Positions 15,101-19,700 of a DNA stretch of 22,504 nucleotides are shown here, in pieces (position 1 is the first letter of the stretch; every line of letters begins with the position of its first letter). Below the pieces are notes generated by a model. The model was not told where the DNA came from. It saw nothing but the letters and a program-made list of their open reading frames with translations, and did not search any database. Source of the stretch: a virus. The stretch spans positions 1 to 22,504 of the IMG/VR virus record IMGVR_UViG_3300046808_000240. One strand, 5' to 3'. A program made the translations under genes and the position numbers.

Positions 15101-16767
15101 ACACCTTCTACGTAATATTGACCCTGTAGATAACTTGACGGGATAACATCACCGTCAAACTCTACTTTAAGACCATTAGTAAAAACTACTCCATTAGTAG
15201 AAGTAAAGTTCTTTTGACCTAAAACGTCAGTTTCAATATCAAGTGTATTGGTAGTATTACTTTCAATGATTCTAATAATACCAACTTTATTTGCACTAGT
15301 ACCGTCTTGATAATATAATACATCTAGTGGTGCAGAAATATAAGGAACTAAACTAATGACACCTAAAGTATTTCTATAAAATAGGCGATCAATCCACTCA
15401 GTTCCAAACTGTGCTGTGATTTTTTGTTCTGTTGGAATGATACCATCTGGGATCAAACGCAATACTGGATCATCAGGATTGCCAACATATTCAATTCTGT
15501 AGAAGTTCTGATTTACAGTAGTGTAGAATCCTTCTTCATACAAGCCCTGATTAATATTAACTGTCATTGTGCCTGAGCCAGCAGTTAATGTTAATGGAGA
15601 ACCAGCAGTTAATGTGGTTGCAATTGTAAATGTAGTTGATGATGGGATACTATGAACATAATATACTTGTCCACCTGTGATGCCACCAAATACCGGATTG
15701 TCAAAAGTAACTGTTTGACCTACTACTAATCCTTCAGTTGTACCTGATGCTAAACTAAATGCAGTTGTGTTGCAACTTGATACTGTTAACGTTAGCGGTG
15801 CAACTAACAAATCATCGTTTACGTCAAAGTTTGTTTCGCCAAAGTATGATGAAACATAACCAATCTCACTTGCAATGCCTGTATTATAGAACATAACACG
15901 CAAGCCATTAAGAGATGTGATGCCGTCAATATCGCCTACATCTGCCAAACGCTGACCGTTGATTTCTGAAAATGGGGTTGTGCTTACAACATCAACTAAG
16001 TTGTTGCCTGGAAATATATATTCATCTTGTGCATTTTTTGCAGGAACAGTAAATGTAACAATACCCTGACTTGCACCGTTATTTGATACACCGAATACAT
16101 CTCTAACTGGCAAGTTAGGTTGTGTTGGACTGTATCCACTTACACCCGGTTCACCTTGAATCCAAAACTGACTATCTTGATTAACGATGAATCTATATGT
16201 ACCGCCGCGCAAGAAAGTCAACGTTGGGTTAAGTGTACCTGCACCTGCACCCAATGTTCTAATGTTATATCCATTAGGTAGATCAGTTACAACATAATCA
16301 TTGGTAGCAAACACTGTGGCACTGGCTACAGTTACCGCAGGTGCTCCATCAGGTAACCAATAGTATTGGTTGAAGTTAATGATTTTATCTAGGCTTGTGA
16401 ATGAATCCCATGAATAGAATTGGCTCTCAAACAATCTACTGTTGTTATCAGTAACGCCACCTTGAAGATTTAAACTGTCAATTATGCCAGGGTATGTAAT
16501 AAAATCTTGAGCCTTGCTCTGATTCTTTTTAGTGAACACAACACCAGGATCTAATTGATAGTCTCTGCGTGTTTTTGTAGGTTCAGTTACATAATAATCT
16601 TTTGCATTTACACCATAACCAAACTTACTACCCACGTATCCTTGAATACGCATAGTGTTTGGTGGATTGACTAATTGGTCAAGCGTAGCGCCTAGGAATT
16701 CAGCATTACTAGGAGTTCTGAAAATTTCTGGTAGAAACTCAAGGGTTCTAATTCTGTTTGTAGCCAT
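1..16767 (-). CDS. Giant multidomain virion structural protein (baseplate/tail-fibre associated), 3' end beyond window
   Basis: ATG at 16767 opens a frame of 5,589 codons that is still open at position 1. I checked every codon and found no in-frame TAA, TAG or TGA. It begins 8 nt after the gp6 stop. No strong Shine-Dalgarno is visible, only AAG/ATAAG-type sequence, so translation may be coupled to gp6. The N-terminus (MATNRIRTLEFLPEIFRTP) and blocks such as SRSNRWFHID (near residue 620) and PWEMLGF (near residue 1480) resemble, from memory, large structural proteins of marine T4-like phages. Visible modules are an FG-GAP propeller at about residues 2370-3090, GGRGYTEPP/DPGQGYAVLPE motifs at about 3790-3850, an Asp-box propeller at about 4840-5260, and at least eleven YYV beta modules. 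The protein is rich in N, T, V, Y and G, as in beta-rich fibres. I see no signal peptide or membrane segment. A virion role is inferred from context and composition; the exact role is unknown. T4's largest protein, gp34, is about 1,290 aa. Confidence 0.93.
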   Translation of the reverse strand, partial: MATNRIRTLEFLPEIFRTPSNAEFLGATLDQLVNPPNTMRIQGYVGSKFGYGVNAKDYYVTEPTKTRRDYQLDPGVVFTKKNQSKAQDFITYPGIIDSLNLQGGVTDNNSRLFESQFYSWDSFTSLDKIINFNQYYWLPDGAPAVTVASATVFATNDYVVTDLPNGYNIRTLGAGAGTLNPTLTFLRGGTYRFIVNQDSQFWIQGEPGVSGYSPTQPNLPVRDVFGVSNNGASQGIVTFTVPAKNAQDEYIFPGNNLVDVVSTTPFSEINGQRLADVGDIDGITSLNGLRVMFYNTGIASEIGYVSSYFGETNFDVNDDLLVAPLTLTVSSCNTTAFSLASGTTEGLVVGQTVTFDNPVFGGITGGQVYYVHSIPSSTTFTIATTLTAGSPLTLTAGSGTMTVNINQGLYEEGFYTTVNQNFYRIEYVGNPDDPVLRLIPDGIIPTEQKITAQFGTEWIDRLFYRNTLGVISLVPYISAPLDVLYYQDGTSANKVGIIRIIESNTTNTLDIETDVLGQKNFTSTNGVVFTNGLKVEFDGDVIPSSYLQGQYYVEGVGSSIELIPVDSLICPEGFTQSTFIPFDTTPYDIGNFDSNLFVPVDPDYITIARNSISKNAWSRSNRWFHIDVINNTASYNNNPDIVTTYATANNKAKRPIIEFYPNLKLFNSGAVGKKAVDFIDTRTTDALSTVANQENYYPDVEVYTGYVATIASVVGTSTTVTVDEDEVTGTFQIGMYVTDSTNLLPNNSQISAIAGTGTGTLTLTISWSGSQSVGSTADASIIGTDTTVDNFALFPEARVIFAADTDASVRNKIYVVNFSTLTPSSTPVITLTVAEDGECVPNNQVAILRGYNYEGDSFYYDGIEWIQAQQKVTVNQAPLFDIYDENGISFGDTDIYRGTSFAGCTLFQYGIGSGLDDSILGFPIRYSSIDNVGDISFDITLNNDTFDYVRGTDPITQKVNTGYVFNYNSIESYARELGWQTAIAPSVQYQLFSFDYSIANPTSTFTCDVAMLPELADGELGWPRIQVYNNNEWVAPQNYTVTIGTDSTTVNFSNTGDVDTVFQILVLSNQVSNTAYYTIPINLNNNPFNADLTTANIGDIRSQYQDIFINAPGTEGPIFGSNNFRDLGNLVPYGTKIIQNSASLVLPGTFLRKQNHNLFDALLFNSREYIKYKQLLVDTVNNMDFVQRFTPAQILDDALDQMTAAKSQVNAFFWSDMLPSKAPYRTNTYTFNNDLDTAIYPLTQVYNFTQANYNGVLVYLTRTVEGLTSQTQLLLNVDYTISTDSPSLTVTIGLLAGDQITIKEYNQTYGSYIPNTPTKLGVYPAYEPAVVLDSDYTQPTYFIKGHDGSYTKLYGEYIAESNTLVDFRDQALLEFEKRIYNNLKLSTTVPIERYEVVPGFFRDPTYSWNEFLEIYSESFLNWVGQNRLDYKTQYYNKNDEYTYNYVNSGNKLDKAPILQGYWRGVYEYFYDTTTPNTSPWEMLGFVNQPTWWTDRYGPAPYTSENLILWTDLEQGYIWNNGDPYYVEELARPGLLNILPVDSAGNLISPLNSIVGNYNPNTFQRDWKVGDDGPVELSYRRSSSYPFDLTRIFALTRPAEFFNLAVDLDNYKYSEEFNQYLVDNRSHLNISNIQIYGNGTAKTSYINWIVDYEKQLGIDATTNITELLDNLDVRLIYRLAGYSDKTLLKFYVEKGTPNSRNASLLIPDESYAVLLYDNQPFDRLSYSGVIIQQLDGAWAVYGNSQNFAYFTTLAPLYNGKYTNINVEGLKVKVTNDYQNEEVLVPYGTRFYSVQEVSQFIMSYGAWLKSKGMIFDEVQNGLEVTWQQMINEFLYWTQTGWENGSVVTLNPSATLMKIDKESTIVQPLTVQQQNFILNQNLYPISLDNLCVQRDGTLFSTHTLNQGDAMSYAQFNMSNFEHGIVFDNVTLFNDIIYNLTTGLRQSRINVRGTKTAEWNGTVNAYGFILNQDNVQEWSRELKYVKGQIVLYKNKYWTALKIIEPSNVFRELDWKEIDYEDIQKGLLPNSSTRSYESTLYYDVNQANLEQDANLLGYSLIGYRPRDYLALADLTDVTQVNVYKNLIKNKGTRNAVEAFRGANLPQGGIDYEVYENWAIKQGEYGGVLNDNFVEFRVNQNNMTGNPSIVSLTEGMPTVGSMQEVPLYSLFNYGRPVNSPNVLSTVTNNPPNDLYPDAGYVNFDDVKMASYFFAGLPRATDKNNQIVPIQDFYVRDYLWLANFKERWDVYSWKPAGQIVEVRNNLNNTATVRFANPHNLSKLKPLAIINFAPSVDGYYIVTNVVNTLEVIINLIVVNASQTSLQGRGIGLTFESQRVATPSEIGNVDLLEAEFSKNTVWVDENSDGDWAVYRKNINYQYLKELSRDPNGDTFGSAVAYTSDMGYLIGDANAGELYRYAYNALTSQYDLAETITEGTSFGSTIVYANNVYAVSEPTSGTPKVYVYTLNNSTLSDDIVDYQTISAPGGVTNWGSELALSNDTNWLYISDIDNNQVYVYRRDQIQLTAGFLTVGQTYTITTVGDTDWVAAGAIEGKVGITFVATTTGSALVSGGTTPGIAMQVTYNQSAIIDGSVLGLVSGDNFGKAMSTDNNGDVLVVSAPNKDYSASITDWGSAYVYQRTVQNIEAQYNSLPNEPQIYQLAWTPDTTATTVSATNATGNLITLASATGISVNDPIIFTGIGLTGTGINGNTVYYVRTKVGNDITIKTSRSTTDVVTVATVGSISNVTATAQTTPLYVTVNGVLVQDNNYAVVGSSLYYTNLLRAGDIVNVSGNEFNLLQTFTSDFNDRTNIQFGYDLDITAQGADILIGSPLEINNDNVEGAVYRYTNGGAKYGVVIGTNECNVTTNRKLLINGYLVFLSAGNATVAANTINTAQITNVEASATSDNKLIIQVINKDLTIVNEKLVVTAFDNSTLSELGLEIYTNTQIITCPHEQGPTMFGATIKFNEFDSVVISAPVGTRYAGTTFDFTDDENLDNDTVFDNNATRFVDSYQNAGAVYMFDYLDNYNESLVNPGKFVYAQSVNSQDQEYGAQPMYGTALDFNEYQVVIGTPGYQPGTVGGEIIVYTNSTGIPDWSIFRQSAPIVDINKIQNTQLFSAETNNTLINLDYMDPLQGKLLGAVRQNIDYVSSVDPAKYNSDLADQSGYVWSEAHVGQIWFNTNNVRWLNYHQDDVVYNSERWGQVFPGSDVAVYTWVSSFVPPNAYPGPGIPLNISLFSVSSTLNASNVVVPVYYFWVRNTNLVATQRDKTLSDTIIANYIANPRGSGIAYMAPLLPNTFGLYNSLEYINANDTVFHVGYSNGTSSDVSHQEFALIRENYADDFLPGIPQFGSTLRPEGLYDRLLDSLSGVDEAGAVVPNPFLPKAVQSGILARPRQSFFYNRYLGLKNYLLYANTVLAQFPIAETRREASFLFAQGEFYNTTDYWEYVNWWATGYDDNTKSALQVSIYADLAALNVATGTLVTVEQNGEGKFEVYRYDGSGVWTRVGLENGTIQFKVYLWDYAEAKLGFSGDFFDTTSYDSYPSEETRYIVRALNEQIYVEDLLTFRNKSLILLFEYIQTETTESQNFLPWLNKTSLVDVAHKIRELRPIEVFQSDNQDFLAGYINEVKPYHVVVKEFLFKYTGEEVFEGNITDFDLPAQYNSQYQKYITPQLVYTEPNNEYEYGPTNEIWSNAEYNQWFANKGVSITGQPNYEITVLTSYLNLSSSFILVDNVQGFPINGTIRIGNEEIGYSQVDRALNLISGLIRGVNGTPIVDHIPGEKIYIDLPAVLLLNGGRGYTEPPKVTAYIDQTLYPAPTRPAVLEAVMSLDSVLQVNVIDPGQGYAVLPEIRIDPALQIFFTDTAVNSSLHTINIYAPNIRTGDLVQYKDAEDGTGIGKLINNQWYYVNVLENNPSTIVALYSSYSDAVDNKDRIEIFVNGTADTFSLNLGARASAITTASPVRENNITLRFDRTTYRSQVQDWVAGAYYGSFFAGSYYNSENVASASIQLQSTQPPIENILASAQGVAFEIVDVENDQEVNWSTFERTVAATVAANDVVRLSYSSTEPNASGSTIGFTVGMPVKFIGAAFGGITEGVTYYVAEVINDSDFSIMDENGTVISLTDATVSAQGLTCLVASVVNTAVLTVNYPGILTVTATEAGTNKLTVPISAIGTGGTRGFYVNLPVFFSAGGFGGITENLTYYIRTVVDDETFTISENDTPTSTTAYSAASSTDIITVESTEGFSVNDPIIFNTMVVAGTASNTFGNIVSGTTYYVSQIVSDTQLKISTLVNGSVFDPGNVSAASNTNALLTNQFDTVTLTTATGEMIMNVSLPVSPGQVNGQLFTLYETSEQYPAITSGTISNLIERTINATIATVDRIAIPESDGGTDNFYVNMPLRVDSAIGGLTTATNYYIIEYSGMEDPLNPGEYLPNIQVEVTNTSASTDELTCDTTESLYVRMPIVFTGVALGGIVIGQEYFVQSITSPTTFKISETPTGTAKDLTGANGIMVGTGDPYIVVSTSIGGGAETLSSSSTGTTSSFTQFTTGIPEFDISYVLGGYRAIITDPGSGFAINNTITISGAEVGGTSPTNDITLTVNTINSTGQITDVICSGTVPGLSNQYYLKVLSPNTLGVYSDPLMTVPVSGIGFNYVGFTTASVTGINSSTDTLTIADTSVFNVNDAIVFTGDTTPTSLVAGNTYYILDIVNSTTFTVSDEPGGSLITMPTTVSVDFTVAKAGSFALLPEPFYFNQSIVKFNGRVYICIISNNDDEFVFGKWELLDSGDRRLNALDRTIGYYQPTINMPGVDLTQLFEGITYPNSIYLGNPFEPGQQFELDTVLTDQPFYPTEVDVTSVVWNGTHYLAAANLPDYSAVLGSASGDNWAIAKLTNIGVGATDIIYAGGYYVMTSTNSATPVFRSNDGITWTTNGYFTPWGSVPYDTIPYDMTSISIAALALNSVAYRNGYYVAVGDNIVRSDDTYIWREVNTFQPEYNNQLYGVDNVEITAFNGFIAVGKGKRPDYSTGVTLLVDTNLILYSNNDGLTWTTVPSLTPKGLYAIADNGSVAVAVGESGIIYYTNNGANWLGVNEVSIISINETTNQINVTNTAGFAVNDVVRFSAAVGGLSTGTSYYVVNVVSGSQIQVSTTLGGSPVTLVNTTVPEQTMMYLYEVDPLTLRDVTYANGVWVAVGDEGVIKTSSDYLSWSTVTSGTVENLNGINYNITDSTFIAVGDNNTILVSDDNGVTWTSSSLFTVAPTVYDVKGADFPYGYGPEELVPGVVTDNLTMIVTTRPGTNWPVTEYAHTGYKVVSTEMTPTSASQTEYSFAEVLQYPAQVFVQVLDATTGLGTTLPTSEYTVDWLNKVVVLNTPLDYLSPSTQSLRLDVYEVGNGDQLVKSNSDTDPIRTNIQSGFNEIYLNCNYSETIFQGSGVIRTGSHAIEVEATATDGTTDRITCVNVSDFTVNDPITFQGVTFGNIQEETTYYVKTVSVATSTITVSDSYNSITGTAGPTFSLATATGSMIVNIQTGTGTVWTDPIVFLNGTKLVLGKTNTISRTKASNNAITTNSTGGLIVGTPIMFDNFIFGGVIQPMTTYYIHSII
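270..420 (-). repeat. YYV beta module, copy 10
   Basis: About residues 5450-5498 contain FTVNDPITFQGV, FGNIQEETTYYVKTV and STITVSDS. It keeps the complete consensus, including the VNDPI lead-in. Confidence 0.75.
1020..2250 (-). other. Asp-box (BNR-type) beta-propeller region
   Basis: Seven Asp-box-like turns (S-x-D-x-G-x-x-W) occur near residues 4870 (SGDNWA), 4910 (SNDGITW), 4967 (SDDTYIW), 5028 (SNNDGLTW), 5068 (TNNGANW), 5188 (SSDYLSW) and 5229 (SDDNGVTW). Most are preceded by a blade strand of the form G-x-(Y/W/F)-V/I-A-V-G, for example GYYVAVGDN, GVWVAVGDEG and STFIAVGDNN. Asp boxes mark blades in sialidases, YCF48-like and sortilin-type propellers. They are structural, so no enzyme activity is implied. 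The 120-residue gap between the fifth and sixth boxes contains a YYV module. Confidence 0.75.
1330..1500 (-). repeat. YYV beta module, copy 9 (inside the Asp-box propeller)
   Basis: About residues 5090-5145 contain GFAVNDVVRFSAAVGG, LSTGTSYYVVNVVSG and SQIQVSTTLGG. It separates the Asp-box blade ending NNGANW from the next one at SSDYLSW. This places a small module inside a larger propeller. Confidence 0.7.
2630..2760 (-). repeat. YYV beta module, copy 8
   Basis: About residues 4670-4713 contain NVNDAIVFTGDT, SLVAGNTYYILDIVN and STTFTVSDEP. It shares both the VNDxI lead-in and the T-x-F-x-V-S tail with the other copies. It lies just before the Asp-box propeller. Confidence 0.7.
2880..3120 (-). 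repeat. DPGSGFAI / GGTSPTNDITLTV beta module
   Basis: About residues 4550-4630 read IITDPGSGFAINNTITISGA, EVGGTSPTNDITLTV and then SNQYYLKVLSP. The pattern G-S-G-(Y/F)-x-x-x-x-x-x-T-I-x-G-x-x-x-G-G-x-x-x-x-N-D resembles a module I recall from several marine phage tail proteins. The closing SNQYYLKVL looks like a degenerate YYV module. Confidence 0.5.
3260..4560 (-). repeat. Cluster of five YYV beta modules (copies 3-7)
   Basis: Five copies of the module are centred near residues 4082 (FGGITEGVTYYVAEV), 4185 (FGGITENLTYYIRTV), 4257 (FGNIVSGTTYYVSQI), 4396 (IGGLTTATNYYIIEY) and 4461 (LGGIVIGQEYFVQSI). Each is preceded by a hydrophobic strand of the type P-I/V-x-F and followed by a strand such as ETFTISE or TTFKISE. 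Spacing varies from about 65 to 140 residues because other beta segments lie between copies. The copies have diverged in DNA sequence and are recognisable only as protein, so the family is old. The function is unknown; such arrays commonly form stalks or receptor-facing surfaces. Confidence 0.75.
5200..5480 (-). other. GxGYxxPP-type segment of the giant protein
   Basis: About residues 3763-3857 contain LLLNGGRGYTEPPKVTAYID and, some 45 residues later, NVIDPGQGYAVLPEIRIDP. The paired motif G-x-G-Y-x-x-(P)P-x-(V/I) marks a short repeated beta unit that I recall from phage tail proteins. The preceding region (about nt 5500-7000) is rich in W, Y and F and non-repetitive, like the other core blocks. 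Confidence 0.5.
8610..8760 (-). repeat. YYV beta module, copy 2 (inside the FG-GAP region)
   Basis: About residues 2670-2720 read ISVNDPIIFTGIG, GTGINGNTVYYVRTK and ITIKTSRS. The VNDPI lead-in and the YYV core match copies near the C-terminal end. This copy lies in the long gap between FG-GAP blades four and five. Confidence 0.7.
9010..9230 (-). other. Beta module inserted between FG-GAP blades (GQTYTITTVGDTDW)
   Basis: About residues 2513-2586 include LTAGFLTVGQTYTITTVG, DTDWVAAGAIEGKVG and ITFVATTTGSALV. The pattern V-G-x-x-Y-T-I-x-x-x-G-D-T-D-W/F resembles small beta modules I recall from marine phage structural proteins. It lies between the YVYRR end of one FG-GAP blade and the FGKAM start of the next, so it is an insertion into the propeller. 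Confidence 0.55.
11960..12410 (-). other. Conserved W/Y-rich core block (PWEMLGF...PTWW) of the giant protein
   Basis: About residues 1453-1603. In order it contains GYWRGVYEYFYDT, SPWEMLGFVNQPTWW, TDRYGPAPY, GYIWNNGDPYYVEELARPG, FQRDWKVGDDGPVELSYRRS and SSYPFDLTRIFALTRPAEFF. Tryptophan and tyrosine density is high and there is no internal repetition, in contrast with the beta modules elsewhere. I recall the PWEMLGF and YRRSS-x-YPF strings from other large phage structural proteins. The function is unknown. Confidence 0.5.
14860..15000 (-). other. Conserved aromatic block SRSNRWFHID in the giant protein
   Basis: About residues 590-637 read DPDYITIARNSISKNAWSRS, then NRWFHIDVI. It is soon followed by RPIIEFYPNLKLFNSG. 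The spacing of W, R and aromatic residues is typical of a folded domain rather than a repeat linker. I recall very similar strings from other marine T4-like virion proteins. No function can be assigned from sequence alone. Confidence 0.5.
15578..15615 (-). repeat. Short in-frame tandem duplication
   Basis: The 14-mer ccagcagttaatgt occurs at 15578-15591 and again at 15602-15615. The 24-nt period is eight codons and gives TLTAGSPLTLTAGS. It sits directly after YYV module copy 1, looks like a recent slippage or duplication, and keeps the frame. Confidence 0.75.
15610..15730 (-). repeat. YYV beta module, copy 1
   Basis: About residues 347-386 read VFGGITGGQVYYVHSI followed by STTFTIA. This is the first, isolated copy of the module that recurs toward the C-terminal side: a hydrophobic strand, F/L-G-G/N-I, a short turn, then T-Y-Y-V-x-x-I and S-x-T-x-F-x-I. 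Confidence 0.75.
16300..16767 (-). other. N-terminal conserved region of the giant protein
   Basis: Residues 1-156 lack the beta-module repeats and contain LPEIFRTPSNAEFLGATLDQ, then a segment rich in K, D and Y, then FESQFYSWDSF and INFNQYYWLPDGAPAV. I recall the pattern 'LPEIF..., LDQLV..., W-x-x-x-x-x-L-D-K-x-x-N-F-x-x-Y-Y-W-L' from large virion proteins of marine T4-like phages. Being N-terminal and non-repetitive, it is the likely attachment domain to the baseplate wedge. That role is inference. Confidence 0.6.
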
Positions 16768-16775
16768 ATATGTAC

Positions 16776-19700
16776 TTATCTTATCTGTAATTCAGCGGGT
16801 GTGAGAGCCGGCACAACTAAAACGTCACTTGCGATAGCCGCGTTTACGAAAATTTCATACGGCAAGCATTTAATTTCATATAAATCTCCAAAAGGTTGTG
16901 AGGGGTTGTTTGGCACTAACACCGCAGAACTGATAAGTTCACCACACTCTGCATGTAAGAAAGCACTTAATTCTGAGAAATAGAAAGTATCACCAAAATT
17001 CCAATTATTAACATTAAAATAATTATTCATGGCTTGTAATACTGCACTTCTAATTTCACTGTCGCTAGCATTTGTGTTACTTGCTTTAATAACTTTAATA
17101 GTACCACGTAATGCTGGATCTGCCTTAGGACCAAATAATGGTTTAAAGACAACACTATTTAAGACCACTGCATCTGATAGCATCTTAAATTTTTGTACTT
17201 CACCGTATTCCTGATTCAACTCACTAATAGTAGGTCTATCTGGTTCTACTACAGTACCAGTAACATCAGTGATCCAATTTGTATATGCAGTATAATAAGC
17301 CTGTGTAACAACATACAAATCAATGATGTTAGTTGTAACAGGATCAATACGTGTAGTGTTGTTACTATTATGTCTGTATTGGAAACTTAATCCTTGACGT
17401 CCTGGCTTAACTGAATACTGAATTTGTTCTGTGACCACATAAGAAGGTGTAGTTACAGTTTGATCTTGGAATGTTTTATAAAATTTGTTTTCAGTATATG
17501 CATAGAACAACTGACCCAATGGATAATCATATTTGATTACTTCGATTTGAGTTTTTGTACCATACTGATATACTACATCACTTGTAGGAATAATGTATTG
17601 GCGTGTTAAATTAATAGCATCTTGTACTTCTTCAAAGAATACATAAACGCCAATATTTGCGCCATTATTTACATAGCCAGTAATTTCATTAAAGAAATCA
17701 GGACTTAAGATCAATTGACGATTGTTAACGTCAGTTGATGCAACTTCTACTTCAAAGTCATTAACATATCCGTCACTTTCAACAGTTTGACCCAAGATAT
17801 TAACTTTAATATCTTTGCCCAATGGACTGCTAGAATTAAACTGTGAATTTACAGCAAGCATGTTAATGAAGTCTTGAATAATTTTTCCTGAGAAAGGATC
17901 ATATACAAGTTCATCTTTTGCAAATGTAAATCTAATATCTGCTACGCTACCAAAATAATATGTTAATGATTTAAACGTAATAGTATAGCGATTGCCACCT
18001 AAACTAGTAAACTTAACAAAGTAGTTTGGATTAGTAAATGATTGAATAGACCAACGTTCTTGATTAATCAATAGTGAATTGTTAAACACTAATGTAAAAT
18101 CTTGTTGTAATTCCATTCTAATAATACATTCTTGAATGAGTGTAGTTGACAATGAATTATCAAACACTGGAATAACTTCTGTTGCTGTTACACCGTCTGG
18201 AACATATCCATTAACTTTGATTGGGCCTAATCCATTAGCAAAACTACCTTCACCGTTATTGCTACCGTCACCTACAACATTCAATATAGTTGACCAAATA
18301 TATGTCGGGTTACCGGGGCCAGGAATACCTGCAACTAATCTATTGTTATTATCAAAATAATAACCAGTGGGCGCTTGGAATTTTACAATTGCACCAGTAG
18401 TAATATACTTCAAGTTAGTGCTTGAGAAAATGCCTACGCTTTGTGGTTGTTCTAAACTACCACTGACTGTATAAAAATAACCTGTTTCTGCACTTGCATC
18501 TACTGTACTTGTTTTCCAATATGTGCCTGCAGGAATAGTATATCTAGAATAATTCTGAATATAATATTGTGTTGCGTTATTATCTGCTAATGCAGCCGCA
18601 AGTGTATTTGTAAAAAATGCAATAATGTCGCTAGTATTATTAATGGTTAATGTTAGGAATCCATCAGTATCATCTTGATATAATGCGCCATCACTACCAT
18701 AACTATTAGTGCTACTGTATTTGCCAGTAGGATCAAGTAAATCTAAATTCTTACTTACACCCACGCTTGAGCGGTTAATTGCCTTACTCTTAATAATAGA
18801 ACTGTATAATGTATATGGGAAGTTGCTATAATCTTCTCCGTTGACCATACGATTCTGTGTGTAATATCTTGTAGGAGCACGTTGCTTAATATTAGCAAGT
18901 GTTTCACGTGCTTGTGCAGTAGATACAGTTAATGGTAACTCTAGACCAATTGTTAATGTTTGCGCACGACCGGTGCGATCAATATAAGTGAATGCTACAC
19001 TAATACCCTGCATTTCACTTGGTTCAATTGTGTATGTTAATGCATTACCAGCACGAACATAAGCACGGAAGTTACCAACCGGAATCTGACTGAATACTCC
19101 GTCACCGAACACATAAGTTACTTGGTCATTGAAGCGTGAATTTACTGAAAAGATTTTCTTCTCTGAGAATTCAGTTTGTAGATATGCGTCAGCATACACG
19201 TTGTCCACTTTATCCCAAAGTGTTCTAGTGCCGTCAGCATTTAATTGATACAACCAAGTATCGGTATTATTAATACCTTGAATGTTGATATCAATATTTT
19301 GATTTGAAATCTGCTGTTGTAATGTAAAGTCAAAGTTCTGTAATGAACCCTGTTTAAAGTAGAAGAAGAATCCTGTCTCTGGGCTACCAAAACCTAATTT
19401 GTCGTTTCGGTATAGCATATTGAATCTGCCGTTAGGGGCAGGAGGAACTTCGTAGATATAGTCAGCATCCATAGATGTTGCACTGACCAATTCAAATCCC
19501 ATTGTTTGACCATCGATAGTACTATTAAATGGCACAATCGGAAGATTGTTTGATGGAATACGTATAGTGTATTCACTAGTTGTGACGCCCAATAACTCTG
19601 AAATGTTACCCGGTTTACCAATACGTTGTGTGTCAACTAATGTAGCATTGATTACAGTATTGAACTGTTCTAACCAATTTGGGTTAGCAGGATCATTCCA

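Noticed and set aside
1-16767. Several separate adjacent genes instead of one giant gene
   Set aside because: Reading every codon from 16767 to 1 gave no in-frame stop, and the modules continue across all possible breakpoints.
16773-16780. GATAAGTA before the giant gene as a late promoter
   Set aside because: It has a mismatch at a normally conserved position and would start transcription at about the A of the ATG. It overlaps the gp6 stop region, and the gene is adequately served by read-through from gp6.
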